Positions 6,806-15,570 are shown, counted from the stretch's first letter. The stretch: 64,000 nt of DNA from Ruficoccus amylovorans (GCF_014230085.1 NZ_JACHVB010000013.1:1-64000), one strand, 5' to 3'. The notes: generated by a model not told the origin, from the sequence alone. Numbers and translations: made by a program.

Positions 6806-7933
6806 TGCTTTCGCCTGCCCTCCCAAGACAATCGCCAGCTCCAGCGGTGTGGCATCGGGGAACGACTTGAGGAGATTCAGGGCGTGATAGGCCCATTTCT
6901 TGCCGAGGCGAAGGCAGAGGGCATCCATTGACTCGCACCCGAGGATGTGAGCGAGCTGGGCGACGAGCTTACGCCACTCCCTGCCGGTATCGAGCCATGC
7001 GAAACTTTGTGAGACGGCACGCCAGCCCCGCGAATAGCGGACCATGCGAGCACCCTTGAATTGCTCGCCCCGGAACTGGCTGCCCTTCTCCAGGTATTTG
7101 CCGACGTACTTGGCAATGCCTTCGGCGTTGGAGCGGATGGGCAGGAGTTCGCACCGGCCAAAGCCGTAGTGTCCGGCCACTTCTCGCAGGTGTGCCCAAA
7201 GGTGACGCAGTTCAGGGGAAGCCGTGGAGGCGTATTGCTTAAGCAGCGCATAAAAACGGGCAGCCTTGCCGTTGGTGCGGTATTCGTTCTGACACTCCCG
7301 AAAAGCCGTAAAATCAAAGCCTGTGCGAATATCCGTCTGGCAGACAACCACCAGATGGTAATGCACAGCCCCGCGTTTCTGGGGTTCGACCACGACAACC
7401 GAGGCCTCGAAGTTCTTGCCAAGGATGTTTGAGCGGAACGAATTGAAGTGGCGTTGCGCTTCGCGAAAGTCTGTCACGTTGTCGGCAAAGGTCAGGGTCA
7501 GGAAGCCCAACCGTTCGAGCCTGAAGTGATTGGCCATGTACTCGATATTCTTTTCCAGCGCGAAGTTCTTTTTGAGTTCACCCTGAGTGGGGGGACCAAA
7601 GCGCTGCTGTGTCCCGTCCGGCAGGTTGAGCCAGATCCGTTGCCCGTCAAACTTGTGGATCATTTCCGGCGGGTGCGGTCTCAGCGCATGGGCTACCTCT
7701 GTTATTGAGTTGTTTTTCTTTAGACAAGGAAGGGCGGCTGCGCCGCCCTCGGGGCCGCCGGGCAGTGCGGGCACGCCCTCCGGCGTGCTCCGCACTGCCC
7801 CGTCGGTCCCCGCGGGAGCTTGACAGCGATTCCCCTGCTCAATGTAATCAGCACCATTCGAGAGGTTTTCCACTTCCGATGTTTGCCCTTCGCCGTGTTG
7901 CCGCATGGCGGGGGCTTTTTTGTGGGGGCTCAA
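6707..7933 (-). CDS. HUH-type rolling-circle replication initiator (Rep-like)
   Basis: The 408-residue frame carries the three motifs of HUH endonucleases in order: motif 1 FLTLTF (144-149), the metal-binding H191-Y-H193 in GAVHYHLVVV, and the two-tyrosine motif Y276/Y280 in AKYVGKYLEK. These enzymes nick DNA and remain covalently attached during plasmid, phage or transposon replication. The start is uncertain. TTG at 7933 has a strong Shine-Dalgarno (GGGGGAGGTG, about 5 bases away), ATG at 7906 lacks one, and ATG at 7663 sits just before the conserved part. The first 80 residues are low-complexity and contain a large palindrome. The gene converges on and overlaps the antitoxin gene by 99 bases, suggesting both belong to one small mobile replicon that integrated. 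Confidence 0.75.
   Translation of the reverse strand: MSPHKKAPAMRQHGEGQTSEVENLSNGADYIEQGNRCQAPAGTDGAVRSTPEGVPALPGGPEGGAAALPCLKKNNSITEVAHALRPHPPEMIHKFDGQRIWLNLPDGTQQRFGPPTQGELKKNFALEKNIEYMANHFRLERLGFLTLTFADNVTDFREAQRHFNSFRSNILGKNFEASVVVVEPQKRGAVHYHLVVVCQTDIRTGFDFTAFRECQNEYRTNGKAARFYALLKQYASTASPELRHLWAHLREVAGHYGFGRCELLPIRSNAEGIAKYVGKYLEKGSQFRGEQFKGARMVRYSRGWRAVSQSFAWLDTGREWRKLVAQLAHILGCESMDALCLRLGKKWAYHALNLLKSFPDATPLELAIVLGGQAKALRNSRKVKAPQSFNQGSSFLTAEGSIALNFGL
7732..7800. repeat. Double hairpin inside the 5' part of rep
   Basis: A first hairpin is GGGCGGC-TGC-GCCGCCC (7732-7748). A second is much larger: GGGCAGTGCGGGCACGCC (7760-7777), loop CTCC, then GGCGTGC, one unpaired T, and CCGCACTGCCC (7782-7800). 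Paired arms of 18 bases are unlikely by chance. HUH initiators often nick at hairpins in or near their own gene, so this is a candidate double-strand origin. It could also be a transcription terminator in the region before the true rep start. Confidence 0.6.
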
Positions 7934-8042
7934 TGGGCACCTCCCCCGGTTGGCGGGTGATCGTCACAGGCTGGGCCTAGAGCCAGTCCCGCCGCCTGTT
8001 TCCGCGCTTGAGCAAGCGAGCCTTGAGGCACGCTGTCTTGCT

Positions 8043-8321
8043 CTACACGGGGCGGCTCCCCCTCGGCCCGACCAACCTCGACCAGCGCGAGAATCGACCG
8101 CCGTATGTGTGCCGGTAGGTCCGGCCATGCGTTCAGGACCTCGGCCAGCTCACCGAAGAATTTACCTCCGTCGAATATGCCGGGAGCGGCTTCGGGAGTT
8201 AACGCATTTCCCGAATTTTTGTTATCCCCTACCCTCGAATGGCTTGCGGAACCACGGGCGTGGGTTCGAGTCCAGTAACGACCACCATTTTGGTGGATAG
8301 CCTCGGGGCCGGAAAATGCGG
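8043..8321 (-). pseudogene. Open frame without a start codon, overlapping a tRNA-3'-end-like sequence
   Basis: On the minus strand a frame is open from after a TGA near 8322 to a TAG at 8043-8045. It reads WTRTHARGSASHS, KNSGNALTPEAAPG, then LAEVLNAWPDLPAHIRRSIL. No ATG, GTG or TTG occurs in frame at a useful place. On the plus strand the same DNA at about 8256-8286 reads GGTTCGAGTCC followed by CCACCA, like a T-loop and acceptor end, but the T stem does not pair. It looks like the decayed end of an integrated element, possibly at an attachment site. The rest of 7934-8453 shows nothing else I can name. Confidence 0.3.
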
Positions 8322-8453
8322 CAGTTCAGTTATGCGGCTCTCATCCTTGATCGTAAGATGTGTCAGGCGGGCCTAATCCCGCCCCTTGTATCCAAAGAAA
8401 GATAGGGTAATCAGCTAGAAGCAGGCAGCTCGCTTACCGCCAGAAGGTGCGGG

Positions 8454-10286
8454 CTATGGAGACTCCGCCCCCTGGCCGAGCTGAAGTTTGCGGTCGGCGC
8501 GGGCTTTGGCCTTGAGCTGGTCCTTGAGCTGGAACTCCTCGGCCATGGCTTCGAGGTCTTCGAGGTCGGGCGGGACGGTGGCGATGGCTTCCTCCATCGT
8601 GGTGATGCCAGAGCGGACTTTTTTCAGGCTGTCCTGATGCAGCGTGTACATGCCCGTGTACATGGCGATGCGCTTGATCTCGGCGGTTTCGACTTCCTTG
8701 TTGATCGCCTCAATGAGCAGTTCGGTTGTCTGCATCAGCTCGTGGATGCCGATTCGGCCACGGTAGCCCTTGCCGTTGCAACTCGGGCAGCCGGTGCGGT
8801 TGGCGCGGTAGATGTTGCCGTCGCCCTCCTTCCAGCCAAGCGCCTTGCCGAGGATGTCCAGCTCTCGCCCGACCGGCTCGTAGGACTGGCGGCAGGTTTT
8901 GCAGACCCGGCGCATGAGCCGCTGGGCGCAGACGCAGACCAGCGAGGCCGAGAGCATGAAAGGCTCGATACCCATGTCCGTCAGACGGGCAATGGTGCTC
9001 GGGGCGTCGTTCGTGTGAAGCGTGCTGAAAAGCATGTGTCCGGTCAGCGCGGCCTCGACCGCGATCCCGGCGGTTTCCTTGTCGCGGATTTCCCCGACCA
9101 GGATGACATCTGGGTCCTGACGCAGGAAAGAGCGCAGCGCGTTGGCAAAGGTGAGCCCGATCTTGCGCTGCATCTGCATCTGGCAGAGCCCATTGAGCGT
9201 GTACTCGATCGGGTCCTCGGCGGTGCGGATGCAGATTTCGGGCGAGTTGATCTCGTTGAGCGCGGAATAGAGCGTCATCGACTTACCCGAACCGGTGGGG
9301 CCGCAATGCAGGATCATCCCGTAGGGGCGCGTAATCAGGTCGCGGTAAATGGTGAGGTTTTCCTGCTCAAAGCCGAGCGCCGTCAGCGGCAAAGTCGATT
9401 TGGTCTTGTCAAGGATACGCATGACCGCGCCCTCGCCGTGGTTGAGCGGGGCGGTCGAGACGCGAAGGTCGATATTGATCGGCTTCTTGGTAAACTGCTG
9501 GAAAACGATACGCCCGTCCTGGGGGAGGCGTTTTTCGGCAATGTCGAGGTTGGACATGACCTTGAGGCGGGCCAGCAGCGCCCCGGCCACTTTGGGCGGG
9601 AGGGTGAGTTTTTCGTTGAGTACGCCGTCCACCCGCACGCGCACGCGGCAGCTTTTTTCCGAAGGCTCAATGTGGATGTCACTGCCACCGGAGTAGTAGG
9701 CATCCTCGATGATGCGGTTGGCGAGCTGGATGATGGGGGCGGACTCCTCGGCGTCGGCATCGTCGTCGATCTCGGACTCGGCCATCGAGAACTCGATGTC
9801 GAGCGCCTCGACCACATCACCGAAGCCCTCGGCTACGTGGATTTCGGGCGTGTCGTCTGATTTTAGGTGGTGCAGGATGTCGCGCTCAATGGCCAGCAGG
9901 GCGTGTACCTTGCGCCGTGTGATTTCCTGCACCCGGTTGCGAACGGAGAGGTCGAAAGGGTTGGCCAGAGCGATGACCATGTAGTCGCCGACCACACCGA
10001 CGGGGAGGATTTTGTTCTCCTTACAAAAGTCCTGATCGAGCCTTTCGAAGGTCCGATCATCACGCCGGTAATGGTGAGCGTTAAAGGGGCTCAGCCCGCA
10101 GGCCTGGCTCTTGGCCACCAGTAATTGGAACTCGCTGATCTCAAAGTCCTTCATCAGGAGCTTTTCGACTTCGTCGCCGGAGAGCTCCTTGTCGGTATGG
10201 ATGATCTGGTCGGCCTGCTGCTGGGTCAGGCGATTCAGGTCCTTGAGATTGTTGACGATCGCGGCCTGGATGCGTGCAAGAGCCAT
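8454..10286 (-). CDS. pilB: Type IV pilus/type II secretion assembly ATPase
   Basis: This 610-residue GspE/PilB ATPase powers pilin or pseudopilin polymerisation at the inner membrane. An N-terminal GspE N1 domain (about 50-145) precedes the motor domain. Walker A GPTGSGKS is at 329-336, the Asp box around 355-361 (RTAEDPIEY), Walker [10 protein letters not shown] at 394-402, and the His box [12 protein letters not shown] at about 416-427. The zinc tetracysteine is C462, C465, C500 and C503. Length is close to PilB proteins. The N-terminal [14 protein letters not shown] region differs from typical PilB and is richer in charged residues. The response regulator gene starts upstream on the same strand with a 28-base gap, so the two are probably co-transcribed. 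A choice between pilB and gspE is not certain. Confidence 0.9.
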   Translation of the reverse strand: MALARIQAAIVNNLKDLNRLTQQQADQIIHTDKELSGDEVEKLLMKDFEISEFQLLVAKSQACGLSPFNAHHYRRDDRTFERLDQDFCKENKILPVGVVGDYMVIALANPFDLSVRNRVQEITRRKVHALLAIERDILHHLKSDDTPEIHVAEGFGDVVEALDIEFSMAESEIDDDADAEESAPIIQLANRIIEDAYYSGGSDIHIEPSEKSCRVRVRVDGVLNEKLTLPPKVAGALLARLKVMSNLDIAEKRLPQDGRIVFQQFTKKPINIDLRVSTAPLNHGEGAVMRILDKTKSTLPLTALGFEQENLTIYRDLITRPYGMILHCGPTGSGKSMTLYSALNEINSPEICIRTAEDPIEYTLNGLCQMQMQRKIGLTFANALRSFLRQDPDVILVGEIRDKETAGIAVEAALTGHMLFSTLHTNDAPSTIARLTDMGIEPFMLSASLVCVCAQRLMRRVCKTCRQSYEPVGRELDILGKALGWKEGDGNIYRANRTGCPSCNGKGYRGRIGIHELMQTTELLIEAINKEVETAEIKRIAMYTGMYTLHQDSLKKVRSGITTMEEAIATVPPDLEDLEAMAEEFQLKDQLKAKARADRKLQLGQGAESP

Positions 10287-10314
10287 GAGATGCGGGGTTG
10301 AAGAGGTTGGAGGC

Positions 10315-11667
10315 CTAGGCGGACGGGCTCAGTAATTCGGGATAAAGCAAACCGAGCTCATGGGGCTTGCGCGCGGCGGAGGCCAGGGCGGGCTCGACAC
10401 CGAGACGCTGGAGGAGCTTGCCCAAATCCTCGTCGGAGTCCTGAAGCATGAGCGTCAAAAGCGCATTCTGCTCGCGGCGCAGGTATTGCTTCAGCGTCAG
10501 TATATCGCCGTCCGGAGCTGTACGCCCCAGTCGGGTCAGGATAGCCGCAAGCTGAGCGCCCGTTACCGGGCCTTCCTCGGCCAGGGCAACCGTGCGCCGG
10601 ATCACATCCGAAAGCTCACGGTAGTTACCCGGCCAATCATAGCCGAGCAGGCATGCCAAGGCGTTGCCGGAGAGATTCGCGCGCCCCGGACGAGCGGACT
10701 TCTCAGCGTGCGTGCGCAGCAGGTACTGCGTGTAAACGGCCAGGTCGCTCAGGCGCTCTTTCAGCGGGGGCCAAACACTGTGCTTTTCCAGTAAAAGCTC
10801 TTTCAGCTCGGGGTTGATCCTGGGCGATCCCTCGAAGAAAAGCGATTCATCGATCAAATGGACGAAAAGGAAGGGCTCGGGCACTTCGCGAAAGACATCT
10901 ACCCAGGCCTCCTGCCGTTCGAAGCTGGCCTGCGCATAGCCGGACACGCCTACCACCGGACTGAAGCCCGGTTGCAGTCCGCGCAGGTAATCCCGCGTGC
11001 GCACGGAAACATCGGAGGCGACATCGACGAGGATGAGGCGGTCCGCCGGCTGCTCCTGCCAGCGGGAAATCTCTCGCAGCAGCAGCTCAAACTCGACTCC
11101 GGACGGGGCCTGGATAAAGACATGGGCCTGCTCGCGGGACGAGAGCCAGATCTCATCCAGAAACATCTGCATACCCGCGGACTCGTCCGCCACATAGCGG
11201 CTGTCATTGGGGTAACTGCGCACGTAGCTGCGCCCTTCGCGGTCGGCCACAGCGTCCTGCTGTGCGGCCTGGAGGCTTTTTTGGCGGTGAAATTCCTCTT
11301 CCGCCAAAGGCTGAACGAAACGCTTCACGTGCCCGAGGAAGTGCTGGATGTCGATGGGTTTTTCCAGCACCAGGGTCACGCTCATATTGGCGACCTTGAC
11401 CAGTTCGGGTGTGTTCATCAGGCCGGAGACGAGGATCACGGGCAGGTCGGGATTGATCTGGCGGGCCTTCTGGAGGAAGTCCGCTCCGTCCATGACCGGC
11501 ATCTTGTAATCGGAAATCACCAGGTCGTAACCATGTTCCTGCAAGGCCCGCAGAGCCACCTCTGGCTTGGTCGCGGAATCGACGAGAAAGTGATGCTGCT
11601 CCAATAGGGAATGCAGCATTTTTGCGTAATTTTCTTCGTCGTCGAGTACGAGTATCTTCTGCGGCAT
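10315..11667 (-). CDS. NtrC-like response regulator with degenerate AAA domain
   Basis: A 450-residue protein with an N-terminal receiver domain: KILVLDDEE with acidic D9/D10, phosphoacceptor D53 ([10 protein letters not shown]) and K103 (LEKP). The middle region has the layout of an NtrC AAA+ domain ([20 protein letters not shown], then [20 protein letters not shown]). However, it has no Walker A P-loop and no GAFTGA sigma-54 contact loop. It therefore should not hydrolyse ATP or activate sigma-54. The C-terminus lacks a clear Fis-type HTH. The ATG at 11667 is chosen because [12 protein letters not shown] is the natural start of a receiver. Its position before pilB suggests a role in pilus or secretion control, for example by protein contact. 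Confidence 0.8.
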   Translation of the reverse strand: MPQKILVLDDEENYAKMLHSLLEQHHFLVDSATKPEVALRALQEHGYDLVISDYKMPVMDGADFLQKARQINPDLPVILVSGLMNTPELVKVANMSVTLVLEKPIDIQHFLGHVKRFVQPLAEEEFHRQKSLQAAQQDAVADREGRSYVRSYPNDSRYVADESAGMQMFLDEIWLSSREQAHVFIQAPSGVEFELLLREISRWQEQPADRLILVDVASDVSVRTRDYLRGLQPGFSPVVGVSGYAQASFERQEAWVDVFREVPEPFLFVHLIDESLFFEGSPRINPELKELLLEKHSVWPPLKERLSDLAVYTQYLLRTHAEKSARPGRANLSGNALACLLGYDWPGNYRELSDVIRRTVALAEEGPVTGAQLAAILTRLGRTAPDGDILTLKQYLRREQNALLTLMLQDSDEDLGKLLQRLGVEPALASAARKPHELGLLYPELLSPSA

Positions 11668-11766
11668 AAGAAAACCGTGTGTCGCGGGATAGAGAGGTAT
11701 CTTACGCTGTCTTTCCCGCGTGGCAAGTGCCCAATGTCCCGAAACCGTCAATCTGGCTTCGGGACA

Positions 11767-11798
11767 CGACGAAAGTCACTGCAGGGAGACTTTCGTCG
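11767..11798. repeat. 11-bp perfect inverted repeat
   Basis: CGACGAAAGTC (11767-11777) and GACTTTCGTCG (11788-11798) with a 10-base loop, about 100 bases upstream of the response regulator start. It could be an operator for the pilB operon or part of a structured element; there is no adjacent T run. The rest of 11668-11881 shows no gene. Confidence 0.45.
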
Positions 11799-11881
11799 CG
11801 GGAAAAGGCACGACGGAAACAGGCCATGACCGAACCACGCTGCTCGCACAACTTTTCTCGCAACGCTCCCGAGAGTATCAT

Positions 11882-12064
11882 TAGTCAAGTTCCTGGTATA
11901 ATTTGGGGGTGCCAACTCAGTTTGGATGCTCCTCTGGGATTACTGCCTTCAGCGACGCTGAAGGCAGTAATCCCAGACGCGATGCGGCAGCATCGAAAGT
12001 GCAGACTTCGTCTGCTGCGGGGTTTGGGGCGCACAGCCCCCAAATTTAATGCATGAACTTGCTA
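11882..12064. repeat. MITE-like palindromic element, about 183 bp
   Basis: The ends form terminal inverted repeats of about 30 bases: the left end starts TAGTCAAGTTC and reaches AATTTGGGGG (11900-11909), and the right end read on the other strand starts TAGCAAGTTC and reaches AAATTTGGGGG (opposite of 12037-12047). Inside is a perfect 19-bp hairpin, TGGGATTACTGCCTTCAGC with a 3-base loop (11935-11975). Smaller hairpins follow: CGATGC-GGCA-GCATCG and GCAGAC-TTC-GTCTGC (12001-12015). It carries no coding capacity. The element ends 8 bases from the thiG stop codon. Confidence 0.6.
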
Positions 12065-12071
12065 CGGAACA

Positions 12072-12869
12072 CTAGCCGAGGAAGGCCGTCAGCGGGCTGG
12101 TGGGGACAGCCTTGCCCGACTGTGGTCCGAGACCCATCTCATAGGCGGCCCGACCGGCCTCGACGGCGTCGGCAAAGGCCCGTCCCATGCGGCACGGGTC
12201 CGAAGCCACCGCAATGGCGGTGTTGACCAGTACGGCGTCGGCCCCCATTTCGAGAGCGGCGGCGGCGTGGGAAGGTGCGCCCAGTCCGGCGTCCACCACG
12301 ACGGGCACGCGGGCCTGCTCAATGATGATCTCGATCTGCGCACGGGTTTCCAGCCCCCGGTTCGAGCCAATGGGCGAGCCCAGCGGCATGACCGCCGCAC
12401 AGCCGATGTCCTGCAGGCGGGCGGCCAGCACGGGGTCGGCGTTGATGTAAGGCAACACGGTCCAGCCCTCGTCCACCAGCACCTTGGCCGCCTTGTAGGT
12501 CTCGACCGGGTCAGGCAGCAGGTAGTTTGGGTCGGGGTGGATCTCCAGCTTGATCCACTGCGGCAGGCCCGCCGCCAGCGACAGCCGCGCCAGGCGCAGG
12601 GCCTCGTCGGCGTCCATTGCCCCGGCCGTGTTGGGCAGGAGCAGGTAGCGGTCGGGCTCCAGAAAATCGAGGATGTCCGCGAAGGGATCGGCCTTGGCTT
12701 CAAGGTTGGCTCGCTTGAGGGCGACGGTGACCAGTTCGGACCCGCAGGCCCGCAGCGCGTCGCGCATGGCCGTGTTGGAGGAGAATTTGCCGGTGCCGAC
12801 CAGCAGGCGGGAGTTAAAGCTCCGGCCCGCGATCTCAAGCGGTTGGCAGGATAAGGATTCTTTTGTCAT
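12072..12869 (-). CDS. thiG: Thiazole synthase
   Basis: This 265-residue ThiG makes the thiazole phosphate moiety of thiamine from 1-deoxy-xylulose 5-phosphate, dehydroglycine and the ThiS thiocarboxylate. The TIM barrel begins [11 protein letters not shown]. The Schiff-base lysine is K107 in [11 protein letters not shown]. Phosphate-binding turns are seen in [11 protein letters not shown] and [12 protein letters not shown]. Length is standard. No thiS, thiH or thiE is adjacent and no TPP aptamer is recognisable in the leader, so it appears isolated and divergently placed against the CDF transporter (137 bases between starts). Confidence 0.95.
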   Translation of the reverse strand: MTKESLSCQPLEIAGRSFNSRLLVGTGKFSSNTAMRDALRACGSELVTVALKRANLEAKADPFADILDFLEPDRYLLLPNTAGAMDADEALRLARLSLAAGLPQWIKLEIHPDPNYLLPDPVETYKAAKVLVDEGWTVLPYINADPVLAARLQDIGCAAVMPLGSPIGSNRGLETRAQIEIIIEQARVPVVVDAGLGAPSHAAAALEMGADAVLVNTAIAVASDPCRMGRAFADAVEAGRAAYEMGLGPQSGKAVPTSPLTAFLG

Positions 12870-13006
12870 TGCTAATGGCCTTCGATGGGCAGCTCAGGGC
12901 ATGTTCGGACCGGAAAAACAAACATTCAAGCCTGCAAAAAATAATCCGCAGGTCTGTTATCCCAGCCTTGTCTCGGGCTGCCAGATCCGTGAAAGATTAG
13001 ACTCTC

Positions 13007-13939
13007 ATGGAGAAAAAGCAAGAGGGTCTGCGCATAACCTGGCTCAGCGTCTGGATGAATATCTCGCTGGGGGCACTCAAGTGTGTAGTCGGCTTTTTCG
13101 CGCACTCCTCCGCGCTCATCGCCGACGGCCTGCATTCGCTGGTGGACCTCTCGACCGACGTGGTGGCCCTCTTCGGCCTGAAAATGGCGGCCAAACCCCG
13201 CGACGACAACCACCCCTACGGCCACCACCGCTTTTCCAGCCTGTGCTCGCTTTTCATCGGGCTGGCTCTACTGGGCTTCTGCGCGGGGTTGATTATCAGC
13301 TCTGTCCACGAACTGATCGACGGTGACGCCACCGACCCGACCTGGCCCGCTTTGGCGGCGGCAGCAGCCTCGCTCGCGGCCAAGGAGTGGCTCTTTCTGC
13401 GCACCCGCAGCATCGCCCGCAGGGAAAAGTCCCGCCTGCTCATGGCCAACGCCCTGCACCACCGCACAGACTCGCTTTCCTCGGCCCTCGTGCTCGTCGC
13501 GCTGATCGCGATTCTCATCGCCGGACCGCAGTTGGCCTTCCTTGACAAGCTCGTCGGGATCATCCTCGGCGGCTGGCTCGGCGTGGAGGCGGTAAAAATC
13601 ATCGCCCAGACCTGCAATGACCTGCTCGACGCCGCCCCCTCCCGTGAAGTTATCAACGACATTCGCGAGCACATCCTGCCCGTACCGGGCGCGGTCGGCT
13701 ACCACCAGTTCCGGGCACGCCGGGTGGGTGACATGATCGACGTAGACCTGCACCTGCAAGTCAATGGCAGCCTGAGCGTGGACGAAGGCCATGAAATCGC
13801 CCGCCGGGTCCGCGAGAACATCCTTTCCCGCCACAGTGAAGTCATTGACGTTCTGATACATGTGGAGCCAGACAGCGAGGAGCATCTGCGCCAGTACGGA
13901 GTCTCCGACCTCGACCAGTCCGACAAGCCCGTGCCATAG
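13007..13939 (+). CDS. Cation diffusion facilitator family transporter
   Basis: A 310-residue inner-membrane CDF protein that exports divalent metals (zinc, iron, manganese or similar) by proton antiport. The metal sites of the membrane domain are visible as D40 with H43-SLV-D47 in TM2 and H151-HRT-D155 in TM5. Six membrane segments span about residues 12-205. A cytoplasmic ferredoxin-like domain (about 210-295) contains FRARRVGDMIDVDLHLQV and VIDVLIHVEP. The H/D set in both helices suggests zinc or iron rather than manganese, but this is inference. The gene stands alone, divergent from thiG. Confidence 0.92.
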   Translation: MEKKQEGLRITWLSVWMNISLGALKCVVGFFAHSSALIADGLHSLVDLSTDVVALFGLKMAAKPRDDNHPYGHHRFSSLCSLFIGLALLGFCAGLIISSVHELIDGDATDPTWPALAAAAASLAAKEWLFLRTRSIARREKSRLLMANALHHRTDSLSSALVLVALIAILIAGPQLAFLDKLVGIILGGWLGVEAVKIIAQTCNDLLDAAPSREVINDIREHILPVPGAVGYHQFRARRVGDMIDVDLHLQVNGSLSVDEGHEIARRVRENILSRHSEVIDVLIHVEPDSEEHLRQYGVSDLDQSDKPVP

Positions 13940-14089
13940 GAAGTCCCCCGGCACCCGCCACTCCGTGCCTTTTTGTCCTGAATCCGGCAAGTTCAGCGTA
14001 CCTCCCGGGCGCAAAACGAGGCCTTTACCTCAGGAGGAGAATGAAGCCTTCGCATACTTGCCAAAGGCGGGCTTTTATGCCATTCTCAT

Positions 14090-14126
14090 GGAACTTTCTC
14101 CCCTCGTTAAGGTTCTCTTACTCTAA
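14090..14126 (+). promoter_or_regulatory. Candidate ECF-type promoter before the sigma factor gene
   Basis: GGAACTT (14090-14096) matches the -35 consensus used by many ECF sigma factors. TCTCT lies 17 bases further on (14114-14118), with a better-matching TCTAA at 14122-14126 but with spacing too long. ECF sigma factors often transcribe their own genes from such promoters. This is a motif match only. Confidence 0.3.
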
Positions 14127-14141
14127 CCGATTGCTATTGTT

Positions 14142-14732
14142 ATGGAGACTCCACCCGCTGATCAGGTTCTGGTTGCCCGCGTCAAGGACGGCGACAACGG
14201 CGCCTTTGGTGAAATCGTGACCCTCTACTGGGACCGGATTTTCGCCCGCGCCTTCCAGCTCCTCAAAAACCGCGAAGACGCCGAAGAGGTCACGCAGGAC
14301 ACCTTTATCCGTGCCCAGAAAGGGCTCGAAAATTTCCGTGGCGATTCCGCCTTTTCGACCTGGCTTTACCAGATCGCCACCAACCTCGCCCACAACCGCT
14401 ACTGGTACTGGTGGCGGCGCAAGCGCAGCGCGTCCTTTTCCCTGGATCAGAATCTGACTCAGGACAGCGACGCCACCCTGGCCGATGTCCTCCCTGCCGA
14501 AGGCGAAGACCCCGGCGAAGCCACGCTGACCCAGGAGTTCGTGGACCGCGTTTCGAGCTGCATGCAGCAGCTTAATGAAAAGCACCGCGAAATCCTCGTC
14601 CTGCGCAACGTCCACAACCTCTCCTACGAAGAAATCGCCGAAGAGCTGCGCATCAGCGTAGGAACGGTTAAAAGTCGCATCGCCCGCGCCCGCGAAAGCC
14701 TCCGCGAGCAGATGGGGAGTGATTTTAAATGA
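14142..14732 (+). CDS. RNA polymerase ECF sigma factor
   Basis: This 196-residue sigma-70 family protein has region 2 (about 10-80: FGEIVTLYWDRIFARAFQLL, EDAEEVTQDTFIRA, FSTWLYQIATNLAHN) and region 4 (about 135-190: LNEKHREILVLRNVHNLSYE, IAEELRISVGTVKSRIARAR). The linker is acidic. It is close to RpoE-type ECF factors. Its stop overlaps the start of the next gene by 4 bases (ATGA), which encodes a likely membrane anti-sigma factor. The signal it responds to cannot be read. Confidence 0.93.
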   Translation: METPPADQVLVARVKDGDNGAFGEIVTLYWDRIFARAFQLLKNREDAEEVTQDTFIRAQKGLENFRGDSAFSTWLYQIATNLAHNRYWYWWRRKRSASFSLDQNLTQDSDATLADVLPAEGEDPGEATLTQEFVDRVSSCMQQLNEKHREILVLRNVHNLSYEEIAEELRISVGTVKSRIARARESLREQMGSDFK

Positions 14733-15445
14733 CCGACAGCCGCTTTGAGCAGCTAGTCAACCTCTACCTCGACAAGGAAATTTCCCCCGAGGGCTTTGCT
14801 GCACTCAAAAAGGAACTGGCCAGCAGCGCCGAGCGCCGCGCCACCTTTCAGCAGTACCGCAGCCTCCGCGCCGCCGAAAGCCAGATCATCCGCGACAGCT
14901 ATGTGCCCGATCCGGCTGACGACATCATCCCCGAGCCCTCACGCTCGCAAAAGCTGTTCGCCTACCTGACCCAGATCGGGGGGATGGCGGCCGCCGTGGC
15001 CCTGTCCGTGGGGGCGTTTATTTATGTGACCCGCAGCGACTCGCTCCAACTGGACACCATCGCCCGCGACGTCTCCCAACTGCGCGACAAACTCGACGCC
15101 CGACAGATCGTCGTGGTGATGGAGTCGGCCCCGTCGCGTGAGCAGCTCATCCAGCGGCTGATGAGCCTGAAAAACAGCAACCCGCACGCCGTCGTCGCCA
15201 CCCGTATAGGTGAGCAACAGGCTTGGGTCGTGACCCCCGTCATGAAGTATGAGGTGGTCTCGCAAAATAATCCCTTTGCCGTGCTCGAAGCCGGCCAGCC
15301 GGCTTCCATTGAGGAAATGGCCATGCGCATGAGCTGCCTGCGCCAGATGGCTGAACTGCCCGGCACTTCAGCCACCATCACCCTCCCCGCCGAGGAACAG
15401 ATGATGGACTATCCGCCACTCATGGCCTCGTCTGAGGGGTACTGA
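14729..15445 (+). CDS. Putative membrane-anchored anti-sigma factor
   Basis: This 238-residue protein has an N-terminal segment typical of anti-sigma domains (RFEQLVNLYLDKEISPEGFAALKKEL, about 5-30), without the CHxxC zinc motif. One membrane helix lies at about 80-100 (GGMAAAVALSVGAFIYV). The periplasmic part of about 135 residues has no family I recognise. Translational coupling to the ECF sigma gene and the topology support the call. It would hold the sigma factor at the membrane until an envelope signal arrives. Confidence 0.7.
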   Translation: MTDSRFEQLVNLYLDKEISPEGFAALKKELASSAERRATFQQYRSLRAAESQIIRDSYVPDPADDIIPEPSRSQKLFAYLTQIGGMAAAVALSVGAFIYVTRSDSLQLDTIARDVSQLRDKLDARQIVVVMESAPSREQLIQRLMSLKNSNPHAVVATRIGEQQAWVVTPVMKYEVVSQNNPFAVLEAGQPASIEEMAMRMSCLRQMAELPGTSATITLPAEEQMMDYPPLMASSEGY

Positions 15446-15467
15446 TAAAAGGCTTTTCAGATCAAGC

Positions 15468-15570
15468 TTTTCAACAGGAAGCTCGGAAAAAACGCAAAGA
15501 AAGACAGGAGGCATCCCATTCCTGACTTCCCGGCCTTTTTGTTAAATCCCTGATTTATCAAGTCTGCTTG
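15468..15570. repeat. Dispersed intergenic repeat, family B (copy 1)
   Basis: Imperfect inverted arms TTTTCAACAGGAAGCTCGG and CCCGGCCTTTTTGTTAAAT flank about 50 bases, ending GATTTATCAAGTCTGCTTGG. The same end layout recurs at 23757-23868 and 33110-33160. It lies in the 247-base gap between two genes that end facing each other, and has no coding potential. Confidence 0.6.

Noticed and set aside
8225-8290. Complete tRNA gene
   Set aside because: A T-loop-like GGTTCGAGTCC and CCACCA exist, but the T stem does not pair and no anticodon arm or acceptor 5' half was found.
7905-8300. Plus-strand frame upstream of rep
   Set aside because: Pro/Arg-rich product typical of non-coding GC-rich DNA, overlapping the rep start antisense; no ribosome-binding site.
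8637-9860. Long plus-strand frame (407 codons) across the secretion ATPase gene
   Set aside because: It lies antisense to pilB, has no recognisable motif, and arises from the GC-rich codon pattern of the real gene.
12870-13006. TPP riboswitch before thiG
   Set aside because: The leader has a CAGCC/GGCTG stem, but the conserved CUGAGA and ACCUGAUCUGGAUAAUGCCAG-like blocks are not present.
14040-14216. Small gene with an AGGAGG-like site before ATG at 14041
   Set aside because: The frame runs into the sigma factor gene in another frame, the product has no features, and the spacing to the site is too short.
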